Origin: Alphaproteobacteria bacterium
Lineage (GTDB): Bacteria > Pseudomonadota > Alphaproteobacteria > Rhodobacterales > Rhodobacteraceae
NCBI GenBank assembly: GCA_030428355.1
Contig: JAUIBL010000029.1
Span: forward strand, 1 to 54,056
DNA: 54,056 bases
Direction: 5' to 3'
Below, in pieces: positions 7,919 through 17,227 of the stretch. Below the pieces are notes generated by a model. It saw only the letters and a list, made by a program, of their open reading frames with translations. It was not told the origin of the DNA and searched no databases. Numbering within the stretch: the stretch's first letter is position 1; every line of letters starts with the position of its first letter. Made by a program: the position numbers and the translations under genes.

Positions 7919-8140
7919 ATGCCACGCAAGTCCACCAGCCTCAGTCTTGACGCGGACCTCATCGCCCGCGCCAAAGACGCAGGCGTAAACCTGTCCCGTG
8001 CCGCCGAGGCGGGGATTGAGGAAGAAGTGCGGAAAGCGGAAGCCGCGCGTTGGGCGGATGAGAACCAACACGCGATTGAAGCTTACAATCGGCGGGTCGA
8101 ACAGGACGGACTTCCTCTCGATGCCTATCGGAAGTGGTAG
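7919..8140 (+). CDS. CcdA-family antitoxin
   Basis: 73 residues. The N-terminal ribbon-helix-helix-like part (RKSTSLSLDADLIARAKDAGVN) would bind DNA and autoregulate the pair. The C-terminal tail (WADENQHAIEAYNRRVEQDGLPLD) is the typical CcdA toxin-wrapping segment. The ATG at 7919 follows an AT-rich 50-bp stretch, likely the promoter and operator. The stop is 2 bp before the toxin start. The pair is inserted between the ctaD terminator and the DUF2244 gene. Confidence 0.88.
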   Translation: MPRKSTSLSLDADLIARAKDAGVNLSRAAEAGIEEEVRKAEAARWADENQHAIEAYNRRVEQDGLPLDAYRKW

Positions 8141-8142
8141 GT

Positions 8143-8442
8143 ATGGCGCGTCAATACGATGTGTATCGAACCTCAAACGACATCTATGTCCTCGTCCTGC
8201 AAAACGATACTTTCGACAGCCTTGCCACCCGCGTTGTCGCGCGATTGGTTCCCGAGAACTGGCCGGAACCACCGTTAAAGCACCTGTCTCCCAAACTCTC
8301 TCTTGGGGATGTCACACTCAGACTGCAAAGCACGGAAATCGCCACTTTGACGAAGAAAGAGCTTGGCACCTATATCGGCTCGGCCGCGCATCAGCGTGAC
8401 GAGATCATCCGTGCTTGCGATCTTCTACTGACCGGGTATTGA
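8143..8442 (+). CDS. CcdB-family toxin
   Basis: 99 residues, typical for CcdB, which poisons DNA gyrase in characterised members. Starts MARQYDVYR and ends with a helix (AHQRDEIIRACDLLLTGY), the part that contacts GyrA in F-plasmid CcdB. The ATG at 8143 lies 2 bp after the antitoxin stop; a GTG at 8134 overlaps it. No disruption is visible, so the toxin is probably functional. Gyrase as target is carried over from the family. Confidence 0.85.
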   Translation: MARQYDVYRTSNDIYVLVLQNDTFDSLATRVVARLVPENWPEPPLKHLSPKLSLGDVTLRLQSTEIATLTKKELGTYIGSAAHQRDEIIRACDLLLTGY

Positions 8443-8448
8443 ACGACC

Positions 8449-8940
8449 ATGCCCTATACATGGACCGACACCTCTCAGGACAATCAGGAACTGCGCCTCT
8501 GGCCGCATCAGTCGCTGCCCGCGCATGGGTTCGCCGCGACCATCCTTGGCATCTTCACCCTTTCGACCATCCCGCTGTATGGGCTGATCGGGACGGTGCT
8601 GCTTTGGGGTATTCTGCCCTTCATGCTGATGGCGCTAGGCGCGATGTGGTACGCGCTTAGGCGCAATGAGCGGGACCTTCAGATCATGGAGGTGCTGACG
8701 CTGACCCCGGACGATCTGCACCTGATCCGTCAAACCCGGAAAGGCGCGCCGCAGGAATGGCACTGCAACCCCTACTGGACGCAGGTGAACATGCACCAGA
8801 AGGGCGGACCGGTGCCGCATTACGTGACGCTGTCCGGGGCCGGACGAGAGGTTGAGATCGGCGCTTTTCTGAGCGAAGACGAACGCAAGGAGTTGTACGC
8901 GGAACTGTGCGAAAAGGTTCGGCGCATCGCCGCCCCCTGA
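8449..8940 (+). CDS. DUF2244 membrane protein
   Basis: 163 residues with two close membrane segments (about 28-48 and 52-70), then a cytoplasmic domain containing PQEWHCNPYWTQV and VEIGAFLSEDERKELYAEL, the DUF2244 signatures. Function unknown. The family is often found near cytochrome oxidase or nth genes in alphaproteobacteria, so the preceding ctaD may be its ancestral neighbour, now separated by ccdAB. It begins 6 bp after ccdB. Confidence 0.8.
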   Translation: MPYTWTDTSQDNQELRLWPHQSLPAHGFAATILGIFTLSTIPLYGLIGTVLLWGILPFMLMALGAMWYALRRNERDLQIMEVLTLTPDDLHLIRQTRKGAPQEWHCNPYWTQVNMHQKGGPVPHYVTLSGAGREVEIGAFLSEDERKELYAELCEKVRRIAAP

Positions 8941-8952
8941 CCAAGAGGCTGC

Positions 8953-9849
8953 ATGGCACAGGTTCCCGCCGTCCCAAAAACCACCCGCGCGCGGCATCTG
9001 CTGCGCACGACGCTTCTGGGTCGTTTGGCCCCAACCGCTGACATGGTGGCCTCGGAGCGCGCGGCCTTGGCCTTGCGGGCGGCAGGCATGGTGCGCAATA
9101 CCGCGCGACAGGTGACGTTCCTCATCCCGATGGTCGGCCCAGATCAGGTCGGCGACTGGGCGGCCGTGGTGGCGCGGCTGCGGACAACGCTGGAGCAATT
9201 CATCGCGCAGGACCATCCTGACTGGCGCGCGGCGGTCTGCTGTCAGGCCCGGCCTGACCTGCCCGACGATCCCCGGATCACCTACCTGCCCTTCACCGAT
9301 CCGACACCGGGCAACGACAAGTGGCGCAAACTGCGTGTGCTCTGCGAGGCGCTGCCGGATTTGGGAGACACACCCGGCTACGTCATGTCCTTCGACGCGG
9401 ATGACCTGCTGCGGCAGGGGACGGTGCGCGAGATGCTGACGCGTCAGGACTCTGGCGGGTATCTGGTGCAATCGGGCTACGTGATGGACGTGTCCACCGG
9501 GGATGTCGGTCTTGCGGATCAGCGCAGCCTGTCTGCTCCGATGCGCAAACCGTTCTGGAAACTCTGCGGGAGTTGCGCGGCGCTGCACCATGACCCGAGT
9601 GTGCCAGCAGCGACCGCGTTCCTCGCCGAGATGACGCAGCACGAGCACCGGATGTTTCCGTATCTCGCGGCACTGGCGGGACAGCGGCTGCAGCCGCTGT
9701 CACGGCCTTCGGTACTCTACATGCTGAACCATGGCGAGAATTTCGGCGCGCGGCGCGGGCGCGTGGGGTACAAGACGCGCTTCGTGCAGCACTACCGGAT
9801 CGACGACCCCGCCACGCTGGACGCGATCAAAGCTGACTTCGGACTGTGA
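8953..9849 (+). CDS. Glycosyltransferase, GT-A fold (putative)
   Basis: 298 residues. It starts with a basic stretch, then VTFLIPMVG as the first strand, an EQFIAQDHPDW segment resembling GT2 enzymes, the metal-binding DADD of SFDADD at about residue 145, and a later conserved HEHRMFPYLA. No signal peptide or membrane segment is visible, so it is cytoplasmic or peripheral. It would transfer a sugar to an unknown acceptor. It starts 12 bp after the DUF2244 gene and is followed by a double-hairpin element. The acceptor and pathway cannot be deduced. Confidence 0.65.
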   Translation: MAQVPAVPKTTRARHLLRTTLLGRLAPTADMVASERAALALRAAGMVRNTARQVTFLIPMVGPDQVGDWAAVVARLRTTLEQFIAQDHPDWRAAVCCQARPDLPDDPRITYLPFTDPTPGNDKWRKLRVLCEALPDLGDTPGYVMSFDADDLLRQGTVREMLTRQDSGGYLVQSGYVMDVSTGDVGLADQRSLSAPMRKPFWKLCGSCAALHHDPSVPAATAFLAEMTQHEHRMFPYLAALAGQRLQPLSRPSVLYMLNHGENFGARRGRVGYKTRFVQHYRIDDPATLDAIKADFGL

Positions 9850-9857
9850 CACTGGAG

Positions 9858-9901
9858 GGCCCTGCGTTGACGCAGGGCCGCGTTTCCGTTGACGGAAACG
9901 C
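9858..9901 (+). terminator. Double-hairpin 3' element, copy 1
   Basis: Two back-to-back perfect 9-bp stems, each with a TTGA tetraloop: GGCCCTGCG/CGCAGGGCC (9858-9879) and GCGTTTCCG/CGGAAACGC (9880-9901). The element starts 8 nt after the glycosyltransferase stop and lies 6 nt from the stop of the convergent yqeY-like gene. There is no T-run. It may serve both genes. Related copies lie at 37999-38041 and 39907-39949. Confidence 0.75.
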
Positions 9902-9907
9902 GCCAGT

Positions 9908-10372
9908 TCAGAGGGCGGACAGCCGGTCTTTCACCATGCCGCCCACGGCGCCGAAATCCATCTGACCGGTGTATTTCGACTTGAGTGCGCCCATCACGCG
10001 GCCCATGTCGCGGATCGACGATGCACCGGTTTCAGCCACGGCGGCATCGACGGCTTGCGCGACCTCTTCATCCGTCAGCTTGCGCGGCAGGAATTCCTCG
10101 ATCACGCCGATTTCGGACAGTTCCCGCTCGGCCAGATCAAGCCGCCCGCCCTCTTCATAGGTCTTGGCGGTGTCCTTGCGCTGTTTGACCATTTTCCCAA
10201 GGATGCCAAGGACTTCGTCGTCCCCCACCCCGTTTTCGTTGCCCTCTCCGCGGGCCGCGATGTCGCGGTCCTTGATCGCCGCATTGATCAGCCGGAGGGT
10301 CGAAAGCCGTGCACTGTCCTTGTCGCGCATTGCCTGTTTGACAGAGGTGTTGAGCCGGGTACGAAGGTCCAT
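9908..10372 (-). CDS. GatB/YqeY domain protein
   Basis: 154 residues, the usual length for YqeY. Recognisable blocks are LRTRLNTSVKQAMRDKDSARLSTLRLINAAIKD, GRLDLAERELSEIGVIEEFLP and DMGRVMGALKSKYTGQMDF, the last resembling the tRNA-binding tail domain of GatB. Possibly involved in tRNA-dependent amidation or tRNA binding; the precise role is unknown. The ATG at 10372 is chosen because the upstream extension is not family-like. It is divergent from carA, which fits a shared link to glutamine amide transfer. Confidence 0.88.
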   Translation of the reverse strand: MDLRTRLNTSVKQAMRDKDSARLSTLRLINAAIKDRDIAARGEGNENGVGDDEVLGILGKMVKQRKDTAKTYEEGGRLDLAERELSEIGVIEEFLPRKLTDEEVAQAVDAAVAETGASSIRDMGRVMGALKSKYTGQMDFGAVGGMVKDRLSAL

Positions 10373-10491
10373 GAATTCCCATCCCATGGTTGAACGAGCG
10401 CGCACATTAAGCGAGGACCCCCTCAGAAGCAAGCGCCGAGACATGCGCCTAAGTCATTGAAATAAAACACTATCACATTTTCCAACTTCCC

Positions 10492-10520
10492 TTGACCGCA
10501 AGGCGGCACAGCCTTAGGTT
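10492..10520 (+). promoter_or_regulatory. Probable sigma-70 promoter of carA
   Basis: -35 TTGACC (10492-10497), 17-bp spacer, -10 TAGGTT (10515-10520), 31 bp before the carA ATG. Confidence 0.55.
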
Positions 10521-10551
10521 CCGCGGGATTTTACCCCTGCGGAGTCGCGCC

Positions 10552-11721
<1,170 letters not shown>

Positions 11722-11728
11722 TCCGGCA

Positions 11729-11744
11729 TTAACCGCAGCTTAAC
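11729..11744 (+). promoter_or_regulatory. Full CtrA-binding motif before the GT2 gene
   Basis: TTAACCGCAGCTTAAC matches the complete consensus TTAA-N7-TTAAC exactly. It lies 41 bp upstream of the GT2 ATG, a distance compatible with a promoter element. No second full site was seen in the window. Confidence 0.7.
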
Positions 11745-11785
11745 TGTTCAGGCCATAGGGTGCTCCGGATCGTTTCGGAGGAACC

Positions 11786-13588
11786 ATGTTCGGCAGGTCC
11801 GACACCTTGGCCACACGCCCCTATGCCCTGCGCCCGGCGCTGCGCCCGGACGCAGATGTTGTTGCGGCGGCACCGCAGGACAGCGCGCATACCGTCTTGC
11901 AGACGGCGCGGTCCCTGCTGGCGCAGCACCGGCGTCTTGATCCCGCCACCTACCCCCCGGATCCCGACCTCGCCGATCTGCTGCCCCCCGATTTCTGCCT
12001 CGAATATCGTGTTCTGCCCTGGGGGCGTGTCGGGACCGCCACGCTGGTGGCCACGATCCCCGGTCGCGATACCACCCAATTGCGCGAGGTTCTGGAACCC
12101 GCCATGGGACCCGTGCTGTTCGCAGATGCAGCCGAAGACGATATTGTGCGGCTGCTGACCGACCGGCATTCCGATTACTTTGCCGATCTCGCCGAACAGC
12201 GCGTGCCCGCCGATTTCAGTTGTCGCGACATCAACCGGCTGACTCTGTCGCGGGGCCTTGCGGCATCGCTGTTCTTCGGCATCAGCTTGGCGCTTATCTA
12301 CATGTTTCCAAACGTGTTCTTCGCCGGGATCACAGCGGTTGCCGCAATCAACCTGATCGCCACTCTGGTGTTCAAGATTGCCCTGTTGATCGCCGGTTAC
12401 AGGAAACCGCCCAGCCGCCCGGTGGATGTTCCCCTTGCCGAAAAACCGGTGGTCAGCCTGATTGTCCCGCTCTATCGCGAAGCGGCGATCGCAAATGAAC
12501 TGGTGCTGCGGCTGTCGCGGCTGACCTATCCGAAATCGCTGCTCGACGTGGTGCTGGTGCTCGAGGAAAAGGACAACCTGACACGGCAGATGATCGACGC
12601 GGTCTCGCTGCCCGGCTGGATGCGCGTGGTGCGGGTGCCCGACGGGGATCTCAAGACGAAACCGCGCGCGTTGAACTATGCGCTGGGGCACACCCGAGGC
12701 GAGATCATCGGCGTGCTCGATGCCGAAGACGCCCCCGCGATGGATCAGATCGAACGGATCGTCGAGGCGTTTCATCAGGCACCATCAAATGTCGCGTGCG
12801 TGCAAGGTATTCTGGATTTCTACAATACCAGATCAAACTGGCTGTCGCGCTGTTTCACCGTTGAATATGCCGTCTGGTTCCGCATCGTTCTGGCCGGTGC
12901 CGCGCGGTTGGGTTTGCCGATCCCGCTGGGCGGAACCACCGTCTATCTGCGTCGCGCCGCGCTGAAGCATGTGGGGGGATGGGATGCACATAACGTGACC
13001 GAGGATGCGGATCTGGGCATCCGGCTCTACCGGTTCGGCTATCGCACGATCCTGATTCCCACCGTGACGCGGGAAGAAGCGAACAACCGTGTGATACCAT
13101 GGATCCGGCAACGCTCACGCTGGCTCAAGGGTTATATCGTGACCTACCTGGTGCATATGCGCAGACCATTCAGGCTTTTGCGGGAACTCGGCGCGTGGAA
13201 ATGGATCGGGTTCCAGATGTTCTTTCTCGCCACGATCCTGCAATTCACGCTGGCTCCCGCGCTCTGGTCATTCTGGCTCGTGTTCCTCGGGGTCGATGCC
13301 CCCTTGTTCGAGATGATCCCGGCGGATTGGGCGAAGGGCCTTCTGGCCCTTTTTCTTTTTGCGGAACTTGTCACATTGCTGACCGGCTTCATCGCGGTTG
13401 CCCGCACCCAGCATACCGAATTGATGCAATGGGTCCCGATGATGTTCTTCTACTTTCCGCTCGGGGTTTTCGCCGTCTACAAGGCTTGGTCGGAACTGGT
13501 GTTCAAGCCGTTCTACTGGGACAAGACCTCTCATGGACGGTCCGAACCAGACATCCCCGGCGGCGACATCCACGAGACCATTCGGTAA
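11786..13588 (+). CDS. Membrane-embedded GT2 glycosyltransferase, cellulose-synthase-like
   Basis: 600 residues. Residues 40-130 resemble the N-terminal domain of T2SS GspE (MshEN type), which binds c-di-GMP in some proteins. Two membrane helices follow (about 152-195). The GT2 domain has DAED at 312-315, TEDAD at 405-409 and QRSRW at 442-446, the processive-synthase signature. At least three helices close the protein (about 470-500, 515-540, 550-575). This layout predicts synthesis and membrane transfer of a beta-linked polysaccharide. The product is unknown, since no bcsB-like or export partner is adjacent. A CtrA motif precedes it. Confidence 0.85.
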   Translation: MFGRSDTLATRPYALRPALRPDADVVAAAPQDSAHTVLQTARSLLAQHRRLDPATYPPDPDLADLLPPDFCLEYRVLPWGRVGTATLVATIPGRDTTQLREVLEPAMGPVLFADAAEDDIVRLLTDRHSDYFADLAEQRVPADFSCRDINRLTLSRGLAASLFFGISLALIYMFPNVFFAGITAVAAINLIATLVFKIALLIAGYRKPPSRPVDVPLAEKPVVSLIVPLYREAAIANELVLRLSRLTYPKSLLDVVLVLEEKDNLTRQMIDAVSLPGWMRVVRVPDGDLKTKPRALNYALGHTRGEIIGVLDAEDAPAMDQIERIVEAFHQAPSNVACVQGILDFYNTRSNWLSRCFTVEYAVWFRIVLAGAARLGLPIPLGGTTVYLRRAALKHVGGWDAHNVTEDADLGIRLYRFGYRTILIPTVTREEANNRVIPWIRQRSRWLKGYIVTYLVHMRRPFRLLRELGAWKWIGFQMFFLATILQFTLAPALWSFWLVFLGVDAPLFEMIPADWAKGLLALFLFAELVTLLTGFIAVARTQHTELMQWVPMMFFYFPLGVFAVYKAWSELVFKPFYWDKTSHGRSEPDIPGGDIHETIR

Positions 13589-13598
13589 GCCTTTTCTC

Positions 13599-14243
13599 TC
13601 AGTCCTTCGACATCGAATCCAGCTTGAGCCGCGTGACGAAGGCCACCGAGATGTGATCGCGCAGGGCCTTGTAGGCCGCATCCTCGTTGCGCTGCATGAT
13701 GGCATCGACAATGGCCTGATGTTCGGCCAGCGCAATTTCGCCCCGTCCCTGCGCCGCCAGCGACGTGGTCGCCATCAGCGCCATCGACCGGTGGACAAGG
13801 TCAAGCTGCTGCACAAGGAACCGGTTGTGTGACGCGAGATGGATCTGTTTGTGAAACCGCCGGTTCGCCCGTGCAAGGGCAGACGGATCATTCAGAAGCG
13901 CACGGTCGTCATGCACCATGTCCTGCAGAACCTTCACTTCTTCCTCGGTGGCATGACGGGCAGCAAGGCGCGCGGCCAGACCCTCAAGCTCGGTGCGGAC
14001 GACATAAAGCTCGGCCATCTGGTTGTGATCCAGAGACGCCACGATCAGCGACCGGCCATCCCGCGTCAGAAGCGATTGTGTCTCGAGACGTTGCAGGGCC
14101 TCGCGGATCGGGGTCCGGGACATGCCGAACCTCTCGGCAAGGTCGCTTTCCACCAGCCGATCCCCCGGCCGGTAAATCCCGACGTCAATCGCTTCGAGGA
14201 TCGACGCGTACGCGTCCTTCTGAGGAGGCTTAACATCTTTCAT
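13599..14243 (-). CDS. GntR-family regulator with FCD domain
   Basis: 214 residues. The N-terminal winged helix (about 8-70) has PGDRLVESDLAERFGMSRTPIREALQRLE, the GntR signature. The C-terminal all-helical FCD domain follows, with likely metal ligands in RRFHKQIHLASHN and EHQAIVDAI. FCD regulators usually sense small organic acids. The ATG at 14243 is used; a GTG 30 bp upstream is possible. It is convergent with the GT2 gene, 10 bp between stops, so its target is not evident from position. Confidence 0.9.
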   Translation of the reverse strand: MKDVKPPQKDAYASILEAIDVGIYRPGDRLVESDLAERFGMSRTPIREALQRLETQSLLTRDGRSLIVASLDHNQMAELYVVRTELEGLAARLAARHATEEEVKVLQDMVHDDRALLNDPSALARANRRFHKQIHLASHNRFLVQQLDLVHRSMALMATTSLAAQGRGEIALAEHQAIVDAIMQRNEDAAYKALRDHISVAFVTRLKLDSMSKD

Positions 14244-14346
14244 ACCACGGGATCCCTGTACAAGTTTCCGCACGATAGCGCCGGTTTGTCAAAAGACGCA
14301 AGTTGAGCCATTGCCGCGCCGTGTGACCGCCCCTACTGTCTGTCTC

Positions 14347-14991
14347 ATGGTCAAGCCTGCTTTCAAACATGTCCGCCACTGGGTGTTCGATCTCGACAAC
14401 ACCCTGTATTCCCCTGCCGTCCGCCTGTTCGACCAGATCGAGGTGCGGATGACCCGCTTTGTCATGGACGCGCTTGGCGTCGACAAGGATCGGGCCAACA
14501 GCCTGCGGGTGCAGTACTGGAAAACCTATGGCACAACGCTAGCCGGGCTCATGCGGGAACACGATGTCGATCCGGCCCCCTATCTGCACGATGTGCATGA
14601 CATCGACTTCACGGTGCTGTCCGAGGACCCGTATCTGGCATCGCTGATCCGCGACCTGCCCGGCCGCAAGATCGTCTACACGAACGGATCGGAACCTTAT
14701 GCCCGCAACGTGCTGAAGGCGCGTGGGCTGGATGGTATCTTCGATGCGGTCTACGGCGTTGAACACGCCGATTTTCAGCCCAAGCCCGAACGGGGTGCCT
14801 TTGAAAAGGTGTTCGGACGCGATGGCACCGACACGCGCACCGCCGCCATGTTCGAAGACGATCCCCGCAACCTTGCCGCGCCCCATGCACTGGGCATGAG
14901 AACGGTGCACGTTGCCCCCGAGGCGGTCGAGGCGGATCACATCCACCACCACACCACCGATCTGACGGCGTTCCTTGCGCGCCTGACATGA
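14347..14991 (+). CDS. HAD hydrolase, pyrimidine 5'-nucleotidase type
   Basis: 214 residues. HAD motif I FDLDNTLYSP near residues 16-25, motif II in IVYTNGSE, motif III lysine in FQPKPE, and motif IV in MFEDDPRN. The DLDNTLY form and length match the SDT1/pyrimidine 5'-nucleotidase branch of the family. It would dephosphorylate nucleotides in the cytoplasm; substrate choice is inferred from similarity only. The ATG at 14347 is the first start that keeps motif I near the N-terminus. Confidence 0.85.
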   Translation: MVKPAFKHVRHWVFDLDNTLYSPAVRLFDQIEVRMTRFVMDALGVDKDRANSLRVQYWKTYGTTLAGLMREHDVDPAPYLHDVHDIDFTVLSEDPYLASLIRDLPGRKIVYTNGSEPYARNVLKARGLDGIFDAVYGVEHADFQPKPERGAFEKVFGRDGTDTRTAAMFEDDPRNLAAPHALGMRTVHVAPEAVEADHIHHHTTDLTAFLARLT

Positions 14992-15075
14992 CCTTATTGC
15001 TGCATTGCGGCAATTTGGCAGTTTTCATCCGACACCGGCCCCCTATCTCTCTCCCAGACAAAAGAGGGGTCTTAG

Positions 15076-15321
15076 ATGTCCATTTCCGAACCAACACTCG
15101 CGCACCGCCGCAACCCGTTCTATTCCATCCCGGTTTTCGGCTGGGTCGCCCGCGATCTCAAGGAAGGTGGACCGGACACGATCTACTACCTGCTGGTCGC
15201 TTTGCTGACGCTCGTCGTGCTCGCCGTGAAAACCTGGGGCGTGGTTGCGCTGACCATGACGGCGCTTGCGATGGTCCCGGCGGTGATGGTGGTTCTGATC
15301 CTGATCACGATCGGAAAATAG
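15076..15321 (+). CDS. Small two-helix membrane protein, unknown
   Basis: 81 residues. A short soluble start (RRNPFYSIPVFGWVARDLKEGGPD) is followed by two hydrophobic helices (about 38-55 and 57-79) ending ITIGK. A conserved-looking hypothetical with good coding character. An AGAGG lies upstream of the ATG. No known domain was recognised. It is followed 75 bp later by the UbiH-like gene in the same direction. Confidence 0.65.
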   Translation: MSISEPTLAHRRNPFYSIPVFGWVARDLKEGGPDTIYYLLVALLTLVVLAVKTWGVVALTMTALAMVPAVMVVLILITIGK

Positions 15322-15396
15322 CACGACCTGACGCATCGCGCCTGGTGTGTCTTGGGTCTATGATGACGAAAGACACACGCAGCGAAGGACCACGCC

Positions 15397-16593
15397 ATGA
15401 CCTATGACATCGTCGTATCCGGGGGCGGGATTGCGGGGCTTTCCGCAGCGGCCACTTTCGGGGCCGAGGGGTATTCGGTGCTGTGCCTTGATCCGGCCCC
15501 ACCGGTCACTGAGCGTGATGCGATTGGAGCAGACCTGCGCACCACCGCATTCCTGCAGCCGGCGCAGGCCTTTCTGGACGAGATCGGGCTTTGGGCGCGG
15601 CTGGCGGATCACGCGATGCCGTTGCAGGTGATGCGGATCGTCGATGCGGGCGGCGCGGAACCGAAGGCGCGTGTGACCAAGGAATTCGACGCTGCGGACA
15701 TTTCGGACAAGCCGTTTGGCTGGAACCTGCCGAACTGGCTGCTGCGCCGGGAATTCGTCGCGCATCTTGCCGAAATGCCGAACGTGACCTTTCGTGCGGG
15801 CGTCAGCACCACGTCGCTCTTCACCCGCGAGGCCGAGGCGCGTGTCGGCCTGAGCGATGGCACGAAGGTGCGCTGCAAACTGGTGATCGCAGCGGACGGG
15901 CGCAATTCTCCGATGCGCAAAGCGGCAGCTATCGACGTGCAGACCACGCGGTTCGGTCAGAAAGCGCTGGCCTTTGCCGTCACCCATCCCATTCCGCATG
16001 GCAATGTGTCGACGGAAATTCACCGCACGGGTGGGCCTTTCACTTTTGTACCGCTGCCCGATCTGGACGGGCGTCCGTCCTCGGCCATTGTCTGGATGGA
16101 AGAAGGTCCCAATGCGGATGCGTTGATGGCGCTTGAGACCGAGGCGTTCGAAGAGGCGATGACAACACGCTCCTGCAGCCTGTTCGGGCCTCTGACGCTG
16201 GCGTCGCGGCGCACGATCTGGCCGATCATCAGCCAGCATGCCGACCGATTGAGCGGTGAGCGGATCGCCCTGGTGGCCGAAGCTGCGCATGTGGTGCCCC
16301 CGATCGGGGCACAGGGGCTGAACATGAGCCTGAAGGATCTCAGCGTGTTGCGCGATCTGGCACGCGAGGCGGGGGCTGACATCGGCAGCCGCAAGATGCT
16401 GGATACCTATCACCAGAAGCGGATCATGGACATTCGGGCGCGGGTGGCGGGGATCACGCTGCTCAACCGGACGTCCATGCTGAGCGCGCAGCCCTTGCGT
16501 GACATGCGCGCCAAGGGGCTTGATGCGCTTTACACGCTGAAGCCGGTGCGCACCACTCTGATGCAGTTGGGACTGGGCGCGCGCGGGGCGTGA
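15397..16593 (+). CDS. UbiH/UbiF/COQ6-family FAD monooxygenase
   Basis: 398 residues. An FAD-dependent aromatic hydroxylase, likely acting on the ubiquinone ring at the membrane. Seen: the dinucleotide-binding GGGIAGLSAAATFG at 9-22, LVIAADGRNSPMRKAA (the DG motif), and the FAD-ribityl motif ALVAEAAHVVPPIGAQGLNMSLKD, in which the usual GDAAH is AEAAH. Members hydroxylate at different ring positions and the position cannot be read here. An AAGGA lies 10 nt before the ATG. Confidence 0.88.
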   Translation: MTYDIVVSGGGIAGLSAAATFGAEGYSVLCLDPAPPVTERDAIGADLRTTAFLQPAQAFLDEIGLWARLADHAMPLQVMRIVDAGGAEPKARVTKEFDAADISDKPFGWNLPNWLLRREFVAHLAEMPNVTFRAGVSTTSLFTREAEARVGLSDGTKVRCKLVIAADGRNSPMRKAAAIDVQTTRFGQKALAFAVTHPIPHGNVSTEIHRTGGPFTFVPLPDLDGRPSSAIVWMEEGPNADALMALETEAFEEAMTTRSCSLFGPLTLASRRTIWPIISQHADRLSGERIALVAEAAHVVPPIGAQGLNMSLKDLSVLRDLAREAGADIGSRKMLDTYHQKRIMDIRARVAGITLLNRTSMLSAQPLRDMRAKGLDALYTLKPVRTTLMQLGLGARGA

Positions 16594-16601
16594 CGGCAGG
16601 A

Positions 16602-16635
16602 GGTTTGCAAACTCACGAAGCGGGTTTGCAAACTC
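16602..16635. repeat. Two 13-bp GGTTTGCAAACTC repeats, 21 bp apart
   Basis: Identical 13-mers at 16602-16614 and 16623-16635, each holding the palindrome GTTTGCAAAC. They sit in the 51-bp gap between the convergent UbiH-like and msrB stops. A 21-bp period is two helical turns. They could also pair with each other as a transcript hairpin. Confidence 0.7.
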
Positions 16636-16644
16636 TGCGGTTGG

Positions 16645-17118
16645 TCACGCCGCGCGGAAGGTCAGGCTGACGCCGTTGATGCAGTGGCGCTTGCCGGTCG
16701 GTCGGGGGCCGTCGTCGAAGATGTGACCCAGATGGCTGCCGCAGCGACGGCAATGACATTCTGTCCGAAGCATGAACAGAGACCGATCCGGCTTGGTGCC
16801 GATGGCATTCGCCTGCGCCTGCCAGAAGCTGGGCCAGCCGGTGCCGCTGTCGTATTTGTGCTCGGACGCGTAGAGGGCGAGATCACAGCCCTTGCAATGG
16901 AACATGCCCGCGCGTTTTTCATCGTTGAGCGGTGACGAGAACGCGCGCTCCGTGCCCTCTTCGCGCATCACGCGATATTCCAGCGAGGTCAGCATCGCTT
17001 TCCATTCGGCCTTGGAGCGGGTGATTTCGAAAGTGCCTTCTGCGGCACCGGCCCCCTGCGCGACGGACCCAAGGCCCAGTGCTGCGGCTGCCGATTGCAG
17101 GAAAGTGCGTCTCAACAT
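16645..17118 (-). CDS. msrB: Peptide-methionine (R)-S-oxide reductase, exported
   Basis: 157 residues. Reduces methionine-R-sulfoxide in proteins. The N-terminus MLRRTFLQSAAAALG is a Tat-like or Sec signal ending near AGA-A (residues 24-26), so it should act in the periplasm. Zinc ligands C75, C78, C123 and C126 (CKGC, CRRC), substrate motif GTGWPSFWQ, and catalytic C146 in RHCINGVSLTF. The ATG at 17118 is chosen because it gives the signal peptide. It lies directly downstream of the fasciclin/anti-sigma/sigma genes on the same strand, suggesting an envelope oxidative-damage repair unit. Confidence 0.93.
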   Translation of the reverse strand: MLRRTFLQSAAAALGLGSVAQGAGAAEGTFEITRSKAEWKAMLTSLEYRVMREEGTERAFSSPLNDEKRAGMFHCKGCDLALYASEHKYDSGTGWPSFWQAQANAIGTKPDRSLFMLRTECHCRRCGSHLGHIFDDGPRPTGKRHCINGVSLTFRAA

Positions 17119-17227
17119 CGTGTCCTCCTTCGCTTGCCAGACAATGGTGCCCCGGTCCGGCTCTGTGCAAGACCGGGGCACACACTTTTGCGCGATCTCC
17201 CAAACCCCGGGGTTGGGGAACAGGGGT

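Noticed and set aside
9858..9901. Classical intrinsic terminator
   Set aside because: Both stems are perfect, but neither strand has a U-run after the stem, and the same two-stem form recurs, so it is listed as a distinct 3' element.
16602..16635. The repeat pair as a CRISPR array
   Set aside because: Only two short palindromic units with an 8-bp gap; no array and no cas genes in the window.
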